Shown here: positions 35,879 to 44,967 of the stretch, one piece after another
Layout: each line of letters begins with the position of its first letter
Position numbering within the stretch: position 1 is the stretch's first letter
Assembly (NCBI GenBank): GCA_965216745.1
Contig: OZ244191.1
Coordinates: 620,001-684,000, forward strand
Direction: 5' to 3'
Length of the DNA stretch: 64,000 nt
Source: G965216745 sp965216745
GTDB taxonomy: Bacteria > Pseudomonadota > Alphaproteobacteria > Rickettsiales > Anaplasmataceae
The notes under the pieces: model-generated
What the model saw: only the letters and a program-made list of their open reading frames with translations
What the model was told of the DNA's origin: nothing
The model's database searches: none
Translations under genes and position numbers: made by a program

Positions 35879-37756
35879 GTGAGCAATATTTTACCAGTTT
35901 TCTTGTCATGCATATTAGATACAAAAAAAGAATGTGTTGATAAGATAGAATATGATTTAATTAATAAAATTGTTAGCGAGGAAATTAATCTTCCCGTTCT
36001 TTACATTGATTTTCTTAAAAAATGCTCAGAGTACCAAAGTATTGCTTTAAAAAAAGATTGCACAGAAGACAGTGAATTTATCACTTTGTTGTCTAAAGCT
36101 AAATTAAATGTTGAAGAAATACAAAAAATTCATGATGGTATTCAAAATGTTACATTACTTAAAAAGAAAATTAAAAGTTGTACAATACAAACTGTAAATG
36201 ATTTATTTAAATTATTTCCACAAGCTGATAACATAAAAGATTGCTTTGAAAATTCATCTTTCGAAGAAAAAAAAGAATTACTAATGTCATTATTAGATGA
36301 TAGGGAGAGCGATTTATTAATGAATTTTAAAACCTTCAAAGATCTGAATTTATATTCTATTCGAAGCAAACAAAAAGAATCTGAAGAGCTTGTAGCTGAC
36401 ATGCCTAAGTACAGTGTGTTCCCTGACGTAAATAGTTCCTCTGACGAAGAAAAGCTTAAAATTCTAGCTCATCAAATTAAACAGCTTGTTTTATGTATAA
36501 ATAAATATCATTCTATAATGTATTTTAGATATAAATTTGATCCAAAAACTTTTGAATACCCATCGTTTAATAGGAATATTCTCAATGAAATGGAATTTCC
36601 TATTGATCATTCTTCGTTACGAGTTTTATTAGATAACTATAACATGATTTTATATAATTATAACAAAAATCATTTAATTACTAGGATTCAAAGTCTTTAT
36701 TCTTCTTCTCAATCAAATTGTAGTTTACAACAAGATGATATTAAATTTATTGAAAAAATTTTATCTGGATTAACCATTTCTTACTCAAGATCATATGACA
36801 AAGTTAAAGATATAAAATGGAACGATGATTTGACAATAGACAAGTCAAAAGATTCACTTTTCAAGTTGGGAGAAAAACATTCTCCCAAAACATTAATTAA
36901 ATCTAAGTCTTTAAATGAAGCTACGGATTATATAATTAAGTCCTTAGAAGAACAAAACGATGAAGGTGCTAGAGAAAAATATAGGAAAATATACTTCAAT
37001 AAAACATCAGAAATGAAAAAGTATATCGAGAAAAATAATAAACATGAACTTATAAAGTTTTTTGTTGCTATGGTTGTGTGTGTTGTTGCGTCATGTTTGA
37101 CTACAATATTTAGAATAATGAACAATAAAAATCATATTTCTAGAGATGTGATCCTGCTTTCTGCTGCTTTTTTTGTTTTTTATTGTTTTTTTATAATGAT
37201 TTCTCTTTCATTTAGAATATCAGATGGTCATTGTGATAAATTTAATGAGGTTACAGAAGGATTATTCGAATTATATCTTAAAATATCTCCTTGTTCTGAT
37301 ACAGAAGCTTTAGAAACACTCAATAAAATAAATTTCCATAAGTCTAATGTTGAAGGTGATAGGAAATTAGGCTCGTTTATTAAAAATATTTCATTTCTTA
37401 GTATTATAGGAATATCACTCATTGCTGTTGGAATACCAATTAAATTTTATTATTTTAATGACAACATTCTGTCTACTGTTTTGCTTTCTGTATACTTGTT
37501 TATTTGTTGTATCTCTGTTAGCATTTGTGTTTATATGTTATTAAAGTCTGTTCAGTGTCAAGAAAGTAAAATTTACAGCTTTCTCTCATCAACGGATTTT
37601 AAGTTTTCTTCAGAGGAATTGGATATAGAAAAACAATCTCCCCTATATGATGAGAATCATTCAAAAGTCAACTGTCAAGATTCATTTTCACCAGGATCAT
37701 CTTTATGTGGTTCTTATTGTGAAAATCAATTTAAGTCAGAAGAATCATTAATTTGA
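35879..37756 (+). CDS. Local paralogue family A, full-length (large membrane protein)
   Basis: 625 residues; no known family recognised. Start is GTG with AGAGG upstream. Residues 1-340 form a predicted helical, soluble region (e.g. EEKLKILAHQIKQLVLCINKY near 195-215; FPIDHSSLRVLLDNY near 240). Residues 346-390 match the shorter copy at 33831. Two pairs of hydrophobic helices follow (about 393-412 and 424-446; 504-525 and 532-556) separated by some 60 soluble residues, and then a Ser-rich tail. No signal peptide. Parts of the soluble region are related to the gene at 40820. Architecture suggests a membrane-embedded protein with a large domain on the cytosolic (or host-facing, if secreted) side. 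Function unknown. Confidence 0.8.
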   Translation: MSNILPVFLSCILDTKKECVDKIEYDLINKIVSEEINLPVLYIDFLKKCSEYQSIALKKDCTEDSEFITLLSKAKLNVEEIQKIHDGIQNVTLLKKKIKSCTIQTVNDLFKLFPQADNIKDCFENSSFEEKKELLMSLLDDRESDLLMNFKTFKDLNLYSIRSKQKESEELVADMPKYSVFPDVNSSSDEEKLKILAHQIKQLVLCINKYHSIMYFRYKFDPKTFEYPSFNRNILNEMEFPIDHSSLRVLLDNYNMILYNYNKNHLITRIQSLYSSSQSNCSLQQDDIKFIEKILSGLTISYSRSYDKVKDIKWNDDLTIDKSKDSLFKLGEKHSPKTLIKSKSLNEATDYIIKSLEEQNDEGAREKYRKIYFNKTSEMKKYIEKNNKHELIKFFVAMVVCVVASCLTTIFRIMNNKNHISRDVILLSAAFFVFYCFFIMISLSFRISDGHCDKFNEVTEGLFELYLKISPCSDTEALETLNKINFHKSNVEGDRKLGSFIKNISFLSIIGISLIAVGIPIKFYYFNDNILSTVLLSVYLFICCISVSICVYMLLKSVQCQESKIYSFLSSTDFKFSSEELDIEKQSPLYDENHSKVNCQDSFSPGSSLCGSYCENQFKSEESLI

Positions 37757-38605
37757 AAATAACATTTACTTACATTATTATTATTTTTAATCTCTACTAT
37801 GGAATTTATTTTAAAAACTACAGAATCTACAGATGCACAAGACCCTTGGTTAAGATGCATTGAAAGTATTTCTGATGATGAAAGTAAAAAGCAACAAAAA
37901 TCTTTATATGATCTTATTAAAGTGTTTGGTTTTACAGTAGCTTATTTTGACAATTACCTTAAAGATGTGAATGAAATAGGTCTAAGTGAAATATATATTT
38001 ATGATCAGAATTTAGCGAAATTGGTTCTTAATGAGTTTATAGCAATAAAAACTTTATGTTCAAATTTTTTAGAATACTGTAATGAAAAATTAAGTATAAA
38101 GTTTTCTTGTGAAAACAATGATTTTCATTCTTACATAACTCAGAACCTAGAATTTATACAAAAAAAACAGTCAGAAATGATGGATTTTTATAAACCGCTG
38201 TTCGGAAAAAAGAACTTCTTCAGTCCGATTTCAATCGAACCTATTCAAGGTGTTATGAAATGTGGATGCTTAAATGGGTTGTTTGATACTTCATTATTTG
38301 ATTCTTTTTCAGAATTTCTCAAAAAATCAAACGAAACTCATCCTTTTACTAAACTTATTTCTGGTGATAAAGCTTGTTTACTGAAAGAAAGATTAGCTAA
38401 TAAATACTTGAGTGTTCTTAGAAATATTGCTGGTTGTATCTTTGGACAAGAAAAATTTTCTTCAATTCATGATGTTAATATTGAAAATACTCCAATTTCC
38501 TCCTTAATATTTGATGCGCTTTCGAATTTAACTCAAGAGCCAATTTCGCCAGAAGTAATAAAAAGGGAAGGTTTTAATTTGGAAGAAAAGCTTGAGAGAA
38601 AAACA
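37687..38605. repeat. Tandem duplication unit, first copy
   Basis: Begins in the last codons of the full-length family A gene (TTCACCAGG), spans the intergenic DNA and the family B coding region to the codons for KLERK. The second copy begins at 38611, a period of 924 bases. Ends are nearly identical; the middle has diverged. Confidence 0.85.
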
Positions 38606-38680
38606 CACAATTCACCAGGATCATCTTTATGTGGTTCTTATTGTGAAAATCAATTTAAGTCAGAAGAATCATTAATTTGA
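37799..38680 (+). CDS. Local paralogue family B, truncated chimeric copy
   Basis: 293 residues. Residues 1-268 correspond to the N-terminal soluble region of the 580-residue gene downstream; the last 22 residues (from SPGSSLCGSYCE) are a copy of the C-terminus of the preceding family A protein. The chimera was produced by the tandem duplication. It lacks both membrane-helix pairs, so if expressed it is a soluble form. Sequence near residues 215-268 is identical to the downstream copy, while residues 53-80 and 155-205 differ strongly. Function unknown. Confidence 0.75.
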   Translation: MEFILKTTESTDAQDPWLRCIESISDDESKKQQKSLYDLIKVFGFTVAYFDNYLKDVNEIGLSEIYIYDQNLAKLVLNEFIAIKTLCSNFLEYCNEKLSIKFSCENNDFHSYITQNLEFIQKKQSEMMDFYKPLFGKKNFFSPISIEPIQGVMKCGCLNGLFDTSLFDSFSEFLKKSNETHPFTKLISGDKACLLKERLANKYLSVLRNIAGCIFGQEKFSSIHDVNIENTPISSLIFDALSNLTQEPISPEVIKREGFNLEEKLERKTHNSPGSSLCGSYCENQFKSEESLI

Positions 38681-39541
38681 AAATAACATTTACTTACATT
38701 ATTATTATTATTTTTAATCTCTACTATGGAATTTATTTTAAAAACTACAGAATCTACAGATGCACAAGACCCTTGGTTAAGATGCATTGAAAGTATTTCT
38801 GATGATGAAAGTAAAAAGCAACAAAAATCTTTATATGATCTTATTAAAGTGTTTGGTTTTACAGTAGCTTATTTTGACAATTGCCTTAAAGATGTGGATA
38901 AATTGGATCCAAGTCAAATATATATGGCTGGTCCGAATTCAGCAGAATGGTGGCTTAATGAGTTGATAGCAATAAAAACTTTATGTTCAAATTTTTTAGA
39001 ATACTGTAATGAAAAATTAAATATAAAGTTTTCTTGTGAAAACAATGATTTTTATTCTTACATAACTCAGAACCTAAGATTTATAGAAAAAAAACAGTCA
39101 GAAATGATGGATTTTTATATACTGCTGTTCAGAAAAAAGAACTTCTTCAGTCCGATTTCAATCGAACCTATTAAAGATACTATGAAAAATAAATATGTAC
39201 ATGGTTTATTTGACTGTTGCTTATTCTCGTTTTTTCCAAAATTTTTCCAAAATTCAAACAAAACTTCCTCAAGTGTAAATGATTTTATTAAACTTATTTG
39301 TAATGATGAAGCTAATTTACTACAAAAACACTTCGTTACTGGAGATGTCGCACTTATGAGAAATATGGCTGGTTGTATCTTTGGACAAGAAAAATTTTCT
39401 TCAATTCATGATGTTAATATTGAAAATACTCCAATTTCCTCCTTAATATTTGATGCGCTTTCGAATTTAACTCAAGAGCCAATTTCGCCAGAAGTAATAA
39501 AAAGGGAAGGTTTTAATTTGGAAGAAAAGCTTGAGAGAAAA
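38611..39541. repeat. Tandem duplication unit, second copy
   Basis: Second copy of the 924-base-period unit, from TTCACCAGG at 38611 to the KLERK codons of the 38726 gene. Confidence 0.85.
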
Positions 39542-40468
39542 AATCAATTAAATACTGAACACAAAAAAATACACAATGAAGCTCAAAAAGCAGCTGAAAA
39601 GATAGAATCTCATGGGAACACTTTATCTACTTCAGAGGAAAAAAGATCTAATGATGATTATAATGTTTGTGATCATAAAGTTGCTTCCAAAGAATTATTA
39701 TCAAAAATGAAACTCAATATTAAAGAATACCTTCAGTACAAGTCTATGCTCGGAGAGTCAAATAAATTGAAACTCAAAAATAAAGTCTCATTATCTTTTG
39801 CTTTGTTTATAATATTGAACACTATTGGTGCATTAGTGATTATCCGACAGTTTTTGAGAAAAAGGTATAAAGCTTTATTGCTCTGTGTTGGTGTTTTGTA
39901 TTTTTTAAATATTTTAAGGCTTTTCCTTTTTGTATTCAAATTGTCAGACAATCTTCACAATGACTTAGAAGCTAAATTAATAGAGCACTCTGTAAAGAAA
40001 TATGACTCTTGTATAGATTCTACAATTTCAGAGGAAGATGCATCCCTAGAAATATCCAAAGCGGTGAATAACAATGATTTGTTTAAGAATTTGTCAACTT
40101 GTGGTGCTGGTTTCGCATACTGCTCATTTGCTTTGATTACATTGTCTTCATTCTTCTTGGTTGGAGTTGTTTGTTCGGCTTTCAAATCACACTCTTCTGT
40201 ACATGATTATGCTATCGGGGGGCTATTGTTGTTGATTAATTTATGTGCTATGGGGTTATTGTATATGTTTCACCTTAAGGCAATTAAAGATGTTTATACA
40301 ATAGAATTGGGATTCGTGTCAATGGAGAAGAAATTTTTGTGTTCAAACCCCAACTCAGATTTGTCTGATTTAGATGAACAAGAGCTTGAAAATACTTTGG
40401 ACGAATCTAATGTCCCATTTTATGGTTGTGTAAAATTGCCATATATAGAAAATAATTGCCATATATAG
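38726..40468 (+). CDS. Local paralogue family B, full-length (large membrane protein)
   Basis: 580 residues, unknown family. A soluble helical region (1-265; e.g. SLYDLIKVFGFTVAYFD, MRNMAGCIFGQEKFS) is followed by a charged Lys/Glu/Asn-rich linker (265-350), a first helix pair (about 354-375 and 380-402), a soluble segment of some 55 residues, and a second pair (about 458-482 and 495-515), then an acidic tail. No signal peptide. The 2+2 helix layout matches the 35879 and 40820 proteins despite low identity. The 3' end runs into a 20-bp tandem repeat that supplies the last residues and the stop codon. Function unknown. Confidence 0.8.
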   Translation: MEFILKTTESTDAQDPWLRCIESISDDESKKQQKSLYDLIKVFGFTVAYFDNCLKDVDKLDPSQIYMAGPNSAEWWLNELIAIKTLCSNFLEYCNEKLNIKFSCENNDFYSYITQNLRFIEKKQSEMMDFYILLFRKKNFFSPISIEPIKDTMKNKYVHGLFDCCLFSFFPKFFQNSNKTSSSVNDFIKLICNDEANLLQKHFVTGDVALMRNMAGCIFGQEKFSSIHDVNIENTPISSLIFDALSNLTQEPISPEVIKREGFNLEEKLERKNQLNTEHKKIHNEAQKAAEKIESHGNTLSTSEEKRSNDDYNVCDHKVASKELLSKMKLNIKEYLQYKSMLGESNKLKLKNKVSLSFALFIILNTIGALVIIRQFLRKRYKALLLCVGVLYFLNILRLFLFVFKLSDNLHNDLEAKLIEHSVKKYDSCIDSTISEEDASLEISKAVNNNDLFKNLSTCGAGFAYCSFALITLSSFFLVGVVCSAFKSHSSVHDYAIGGLLLLINLCAMGLLYMFHLKAIKDVYTIELGFVSMEKKFLCSNPNSDLSDLDEQELENTLDESNVPFYGCVKLPYIENNCHI

Positions 40469-40485
40469 GAAATAATTGCCATATG
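40435..40485. repeat. Tandem 20-bp repeat, 2.5 copies
   Basis: Units beginning ATTGCCATATATAG at 40435, 40455 and (partial) 40475, differing by one base. The first two copies encode the end of the family B protein and its stop codon at 40466. Confidence 0.85.
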
Positions 40486-40819
40486 TTTTAATTTTTGAAT
40501 CAATGGAAAATAAATTATTATTCTTAAAACTTTTGTCATATAGAGCGAAAAAAAATCTCAAAAATCATATCGTGAAATAAAATTTTCAAATTGTTTAATA
40601 ATACTTGTTTTAAGTTTTTGATATTTCCTCCTGAGATGATGGTTTTACTTATGAAACACCATCAGACTTCATTTGAATTTTCTCTGAACTTACATTGAAT
40701 TCATAGTTTTTTTAATGTAGATTTAGATTCTATTTTTATTTGGTTGTATCATTGAACTTACTCATTTGATGTGCTAATATATTAATATATACATTCTTTT
40801 TTTTATTATAGGATTAATT
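40469..40819. other. Intergenic, no gene seen
   Basis: 351 bases, very AT-rich, containing the end of the 20-bp repeats and a run of short imperfect inverted repeats (GATGATGGTTTTAC / GAAACACCATCAG region near 40635). Presumably holds the promoter of the next family gene. Confidence 0.5.
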
Positions 40820-42427
40820 ATGACTTCAGATTTTGTTTCATTATTCAGCATACTTTTAGAGGCTAGGAAGACATGCAACAACATGACAAATTCCAAAGTA
40901 AATAGCGCTATCATTGATGGAAAAGTAACTTATGAACAGCTTTGCAGTGAATATATATGCAAATATATAGAGTTTATGGATCTTTTTTTAAGTGATTTGA
41001 TTGAACGAGAAAATCCAGAAAACAATCATTGTTATGATTTTTGGAATTCCATGAAAAATCGTAAAAAGTATTCTGAAGTTTGTGCAAGTTATATTTCTGA
41101 TGCTGACTATTATATATTTGACAAAGTGGAATGCCAATCTAAGGAAGAGAGGCTCAAAGAACTAGCCTCTCAGGTTTTTCAACTTTGTCATGGCATATCT
41201 TTCTATGGTGCTATGAAAAAAGTTGATGATTATACTACTACGATATTTCCCGAATTTAATTCTACCACCTTCGAAAGTTTGCATGCTGATATTGATAACT
41301 CCGAAATATGTGATTTCTCGAGGATATATACAGAAGACCCACAGAAGCGGTTTTTTGAATTTCCTGTTAATGATAAATCAATTGGAATTTTAAAATATGA
41401 TCGAATTTTTTTTCTAACAAATTGTGTTCATAATTTGTTTTGTATTAAATCTGCTGATCTTGATATGAAATTAATGGAAAGTGATCTATTTCTACAAAGA
41501 CATGTAATTGAATACTTCGCAAAAATTTTCGATAGTATTCTAAATGATAATAAATATAAATTGCTTTCATTAGCTTCAGATGTAAAAAATGATGATTTGA
41601 ATTTGCACAAAGTATATATAAGTGAGTTAAGAAAAGATTTGCAAGAGACTTCTGAATTAAAAATTGAACATGAAATACAAAATAGAAAAAAGATTCTCAA
41701 AAAATATCTTGAAGATAAGCGCAAAATAAAGTCGCATATTCAAAAGGACCGTATATTAGATGTCATATTTTTAATTTTTCAAATTGTTTTACTTTGTAAT
41801 ATACCTTTTAATATACATGGATCTGGAGCTTATGGGTGTTTCCATGGTTTTGTTTTTAGTTTTTCTGTGGCGCTTTTTATTGTATTTGTTAACTTAATTC
41901 CATCACCAGCTGCTAGTCATTGTTCTTCATTACAAGAAAACATAAAATACCATACCATCTGTATGGCTAGTGTTTGTTATCGCAATGATCCTAATTTCAT
42001 GAGTATAAAGGAAAAAAATCTTAAGACTTTAGATCAAAAAGTAAATCTCGATTCTTTTTTTCAGAATTTAGAAAAGCCTGTTATTTTTTTATGGTGGACT
42101 TCCTTGGTATTGTTTTGTTTATCCGTGTTTTATTGTGTAACCAGACTCTTCTCTTCTTCATTCATTTTCCCATTGCTGCCATTACCAGTAATTTTCATTG
42201 CAACCCAATGCTCCCTTGTAGGCTTGATAGGTGTGTTGAGTTATAAGTCATATAGAGATAGCAATGAAATGGATAGTGCATTTAAAGAATCTGAGGAGAA
42301 ACTTTTATGTACAAAATACTCTACTTATCTTGAATCTCCAAACTTATCTGCTGAAGATACAAATGAGATCCGTGATATATGGTTAAAAGATAATCCTAAA
42401 ATTAATATAGGATTGATTCCTTTTTAA
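40820..42427 (+). CDS. Local paralogue family, divergent member (large membrane protein)
   Basis: 535 residues. N-terminal soluble region (1-310) shares short stretches with the 35879 protein (EERLKELASQVFQLCHGIS; FEFPVNDKSIGIL). Next comes a charged coiled-coil-like segment (265-310), a helix pair (312-330 and 340-361), about 55 soluble residues, a second pair (418-440 and 450-475) and an acidic tail resembling that of the 38726 protein (EEKLLCTKYSTY). No signal peptide. It is not part of the recent duplications, so it is an older member of the same family. Function unknown. Confidence 0.8.
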   Translation: MTSDFVSLFSILLEARKTCNNMTNSKVNSAIIDGKVTYEQLCSEYICKYIEFMDLFLSDLIERENPENNHCYDFWNSMKNRKKYSEVCASYISDADYYIFDKVECQSKEERLKELASQVFQLCHGISFYGAMKKVDDYTTTIFPEFNSTTFESLHADIDNSEICDFSRIYTEDPQKRFFEFPVNDKSIGILKYDRIFFLTNCVHNLFCIKSADLDMKLMESDLFLQRHVIEYFAKIFDSILNDNKYKLLSLASDVKNDDLNLHKVYISELRKDLQETSELKIEHEIQNRKKILKKYLEDKRKIKSHIQKDRILDVIFLIFQIVLLCNIPFNIHGSGAYGCFHGFVFSFSVALFIVFVNLIPSPAASHCSSLQENIKYHTICMASVCYRNDPNFMSIKEKNLKTLDQKVNLDSFFQNLEKPVIFLWWTSLVLFCLSVFYCVTRLFSSSFIFPLLPLPVIFIATQCSLVGLIGVLSYKSYRDSNEMDSAFKESEEKLLCTKYSTYLESPNLSAEDTNEIRDIWLKDNPKINIGLIPF

Positions 42428-42731
42428 CAATCATCTCTCCTAAATGTTCTTGGATTTTTTTTTATTTAGTATCTTTTTAGTGTTTGAATGAATAGATTAT
42501 AAAAATTCACAATTCCTAAATATTGTAGGTGCTATTTTTCTGCTTCTAAATTGTATTACTCAATTAGTTTATAAACTTTTCTATGAACAAAAAATCAAGT
42601 TGAATAACTATATTTAATGTACCAAACATAAGTATTTAGTTATGTTGAAAAAAAATACATATATGATTGATTTTATGAAAAAATATTTTTTTAAAGTATA
42701 AGAGAGCAGTTTTGTGAGATTTTGAAAATGA
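42428..42731. other. Intergenic, no gene seen
   Basis: 304 bases between the last family gene and tRNA-Ser, AT-rich, no supported feature. Confidence 0.5.
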
Positions 42732-42821
42732 CGGAAAGAGGGGGATTCGAACCCCCGTCATACCTATTAGGCATGAACACGCTTTCCAGGCGTGCGCCTT
42801 AAACCACTCGGCCACCTTTCC
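42732..42821 (-). tRNA. tRNA-Ser (GGA)
   Basis: Minus strand: acceptor GGAAAGG pairs with TCTTTCC, the anticodon stem CACGC/GCGTG encloses CTGGAAA giving GGA, there is a long variable arm (CATGCCTAATAGGTATG) and the T-arm is GGGGGTTCGAATCCCCC. CCA is not encoded. Confidence 0.96.
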
Positions 42822-42889
42822 AATATGTCTCTTAGACCCTAACTATTATATATAAAATATATTATGATTTTTCAAGAAAAAATATAGAG

Positions 42890-44128
42890 TTACATACACA
42901 TCCATATAGGGTTTTCGAGACATTTCTTCAATGTTTGTATAAATTTTGCCCCTATAGATCCGTCTATTACTCTATGATCTAAGGAAAGAGATATGGACAT
43001 AACGTTTGATACTTTGATATCACCTCTTGTGTCAACAACTGGAGTTGGCTTTGCTGCTCCTACAGATAGGATTGCAGATTGTGGTGGGTTTATTATTGCA
43101 AAGAACTTCTTTACTCCGAACATTCCAAGGTTTGATATTGTAAAATTTCCTCCTTGATATTCTTCAGGTTTCAACAATGAATTTTTTGCTTTATGTATTA
43201 AAGATTTTGTTTCCTGTGATATTTGGAGTAAAGTTTTTGTTTCAGCGTTTCTTAAAATTGGGGTTATCAGCCCATCATTGATTGCTACTGCAACTGATAT
43301 ATCTGCTGTACAATATTTTATTATATGTTCATTGTCCCAAGATACATTTATTTCAGGTATTTGAGTAATAGAAGAAGCGACTGCTTTTATGATTATATCA
43401 TTGAGCGTTACTCCTTTTTCTTTCATTTCATTTTTTATGCTAATCAAATTGTCGATCATGCAGTCTTCTTCCATGTAGAAATGTGGTATTGTGGTTTTGG
43501 ATTCTATTAACCTTTGGGCTATGACTTTGCGCATACCACTTGATGGAATTTTTGTTGTTGTACATTCATCAACTTTGACTTCTTTGGTGTATTTCATCAC
43601 ATCTTGTTTTACTATTCTCCCCATAGGCCCAGTGCCCTTTATTTTTCTTAAGTCTATGTTTTCTTTTTGTGCAATTTTTCTTGCAACTGGACTTGCTTTT
43701 GTTTCCCTAATATTCACTTCTTGAATTGTATTATTATTGATGTTTGTTTGTTCTATGTTTTTTGTAGTGTTGATATTATTTGTTTGGATTTCATCTGGTT
43801 GGGCTTTTTTTTGTGTTTTTTCTGACTCAATGAATGCATTCTCGTGATCATTTTCTTTGTGAGAGTCAATGTCTTGTTTTGTTTCTCCGTCAAATAAAAT
43901 GGTTCCAATAATTTCATCTACTGGTATGCCTTCTGAAGATTCCTGGTAGTTTATTTTTATTATTGTGCCTACAGAATCTGATTCTAGTTCCATTACTGCT
44001 TTGTCTGTTTCTATGTCTGCTATCAATGTTCCAACTGAGACCTTTTCTCCTATTTTCACGTGCCATTTAACTATCTTTCCTGTTTCCATTGTTGGTGATA
44101 GTCTAGGCATTAATATATTTGAAGGCAT
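42890..44128 (-). CDS. pdhC: Pyruvate dehydrogenase E2, dihydrolipoamide acetyltransferase
   Basis: 412 residues. One lipoyl domain (residues 1-80, lipoyl Lys43 in ETDKAVME), an Asn/Thr-rich linker, an E3-binding domain (ASPVARKIAQKENIDL...GRIVKQDV, about 140-175) and the catalytic domain with LSLDHRVIDGSIGAKF holding the active His near residue 384. Start at MPSNILMPRLSPTM is typical of the alphaproteobacterial PDH E2 rather than the 2-oxoglutarate enzyme. E1 and E3 genes are not in the window. It transfers acetyl groups to CoA, feeding the TCA cycle. An A-rich region and CTCCTTT reverse complement (AAAGGAG) precede the start. Confidence 0.93.
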   Translation of the reverse strand: MPSNILMPRLSPTMETGKIVKWHVKIGEKVSVGTLIADIETDKAVMELESDSVGTIIKINYQESSEGIPVDEIIGTILFDGETKQDIDSHKENDHENAFIESEKTQKKAQPDEIQTNNINTTKNIEQTNINNNTIQEVNIRETKASPVARKIAQKENIDLRKIKGTGPMGRIVKQDVMKYTKEVKVDECTTTKIPSSGMRKVIAQRLIESKTTIPHFYMEEDCMIDNLISIKNEMKEKGVTLNDIIIKAVASSITQIPEINVSWDNEHIIKYCTADISVAVAINDGLITPILRNAETKTLLQISQETKSLIHKAKNSLLKPEEYQGGNFTISNLGMFGVKKFFAIINPPQSAILSVGAAKPTPVVDTRGDIKVSNVMSISLSLDHRVIDGSIGAKFIQTLKKCLENPIWMCM

Positions 44129-44181
44129 TTAATACTCCTTTGGCTAGGTGAAAATTATACTTACGAGTAACAATACTAATA

Positions 44182-44967
44182 ATGATTGGTTTCTATTTAT
44201 ATAACATTGTGTTTATATGCTCCCTTTTGTCAAGTTTGTTTATAGTGAATGGGTTGTGGTTAGTGATTTTATGTTATATAATAATTAGAAAATTTTTGTT
44301 TTATTTCTTTGTGTTGTCTTTTTGGTACAGCTTTTTGGACCACTTCTTTTTTATAGGGGGTGGTTTGTTTGTGACTATAGAGTTGCTTTTCGGTGCAGTC
44401 ATAATTGGGTGGTTTTTGGGTTTATTTTTAGCACTGCTTAGATATTATGGATTTTTGAGAATATTTATTGTATTTTTTGTTTCTTTTATCCGTGGCACCC
44501 CTTTGATTTTACAATTGAGCATTGTTTATTTTGTTTTCCCTACTATTTTCAATATAAAAATGGATGTTATATATTCTGGTATATTAACTTTTGGCGTAAA
44601 TAGTTCTGTATACACTTCAGAGCTAATTAGAGCGGGAATAGAAAGTTTGCCTAAAGGTCAATTTGAAGCTGCCAAATCATTAGAAATTAGCTGTTTCAGA
44701 ACTTGGAAAGACATAATACTTCCTCAAGTTATAAGAAACGTTTTTCCTGCAATTGTTAACGAGGCTATAACTTTATTGAAAGAAACTGCTTTGATATCTA
44801 CTATAGGTGGAATGGATATAATGCGTCAGTCTCAAATGTTATCTGCTCAAGAATTTTCTTATTTTATGCCGTTAACTGTTGCAGCTTTATACTATTATAT
44901 TCTTGTTGTTGCTATGGAATACCTTGGTGCTTTAATTAATAAGAGGTTTTTGTTTGTTGGAAATTAA
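44182..44967 (+). CDS. Polar amino-acid ABC transporter permease (HisM/GlnP type)
   Basis: 261 residues with about six membrane segments. The N-terminal 50 residues form an extra hydrophobic region not typical of the family, so the true start may be downstream near residue 50. The permease EAA motif is seen: FEAAKSLEISCFRTWKDIILPQ; LKETALISTIGG is also conserved. The family imports polar amino acids such as glutamine. A ligand-binding protein is not adjacent. It overlaps the ATPase gene by 14 bases. Confidence 0.87.
   Translation: MIGFYLYNIVFICSLLSSLFIVNGLWLVILCYIIIRKFLFYFFVLSFWYSFLDHFFFIGGGLFVTIELLFGAVIIGWFLGLFLALLRYYGFLRIFIVFFVSFIRGTPLILQLSIVYFVFPTIFNIKMDVIYSGILTFGVNSSVYTSELIRAGIESLPKGQFEAAKSLEISCFRTWKDIILPQVIRNVFPAIVNEAITLLKETALISTIGGMDIMRQSQMLSAQEFSYFMPLTVAALYYYILVVAMEYLGALINKRFLFVGN

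Larger units (their letters stand above)
35425..35930. repeat. Segmental duplication, copy 2
   Basis: Diverged copy of 33311-33882: pstS fragment, intergenic region with promoter, and the first 17 codons of the family A gene. The breakpoint with the decayed family B copy is at about 35425. Confidence 0.85.

Noticed and set aside
40435..40485. CRISPR-like repeat
   Set aside because: The units are adjacent with no spacers and only 2.5 copies; it is a simple tandem repeat.
33831..42427. Mobile element or prophage as source of the repeated region
   Set aside because: No transposase, integrase or inverted-repeat ends; the duplications are explained by tandem recombination and include a piece of the neighbouring pstS.
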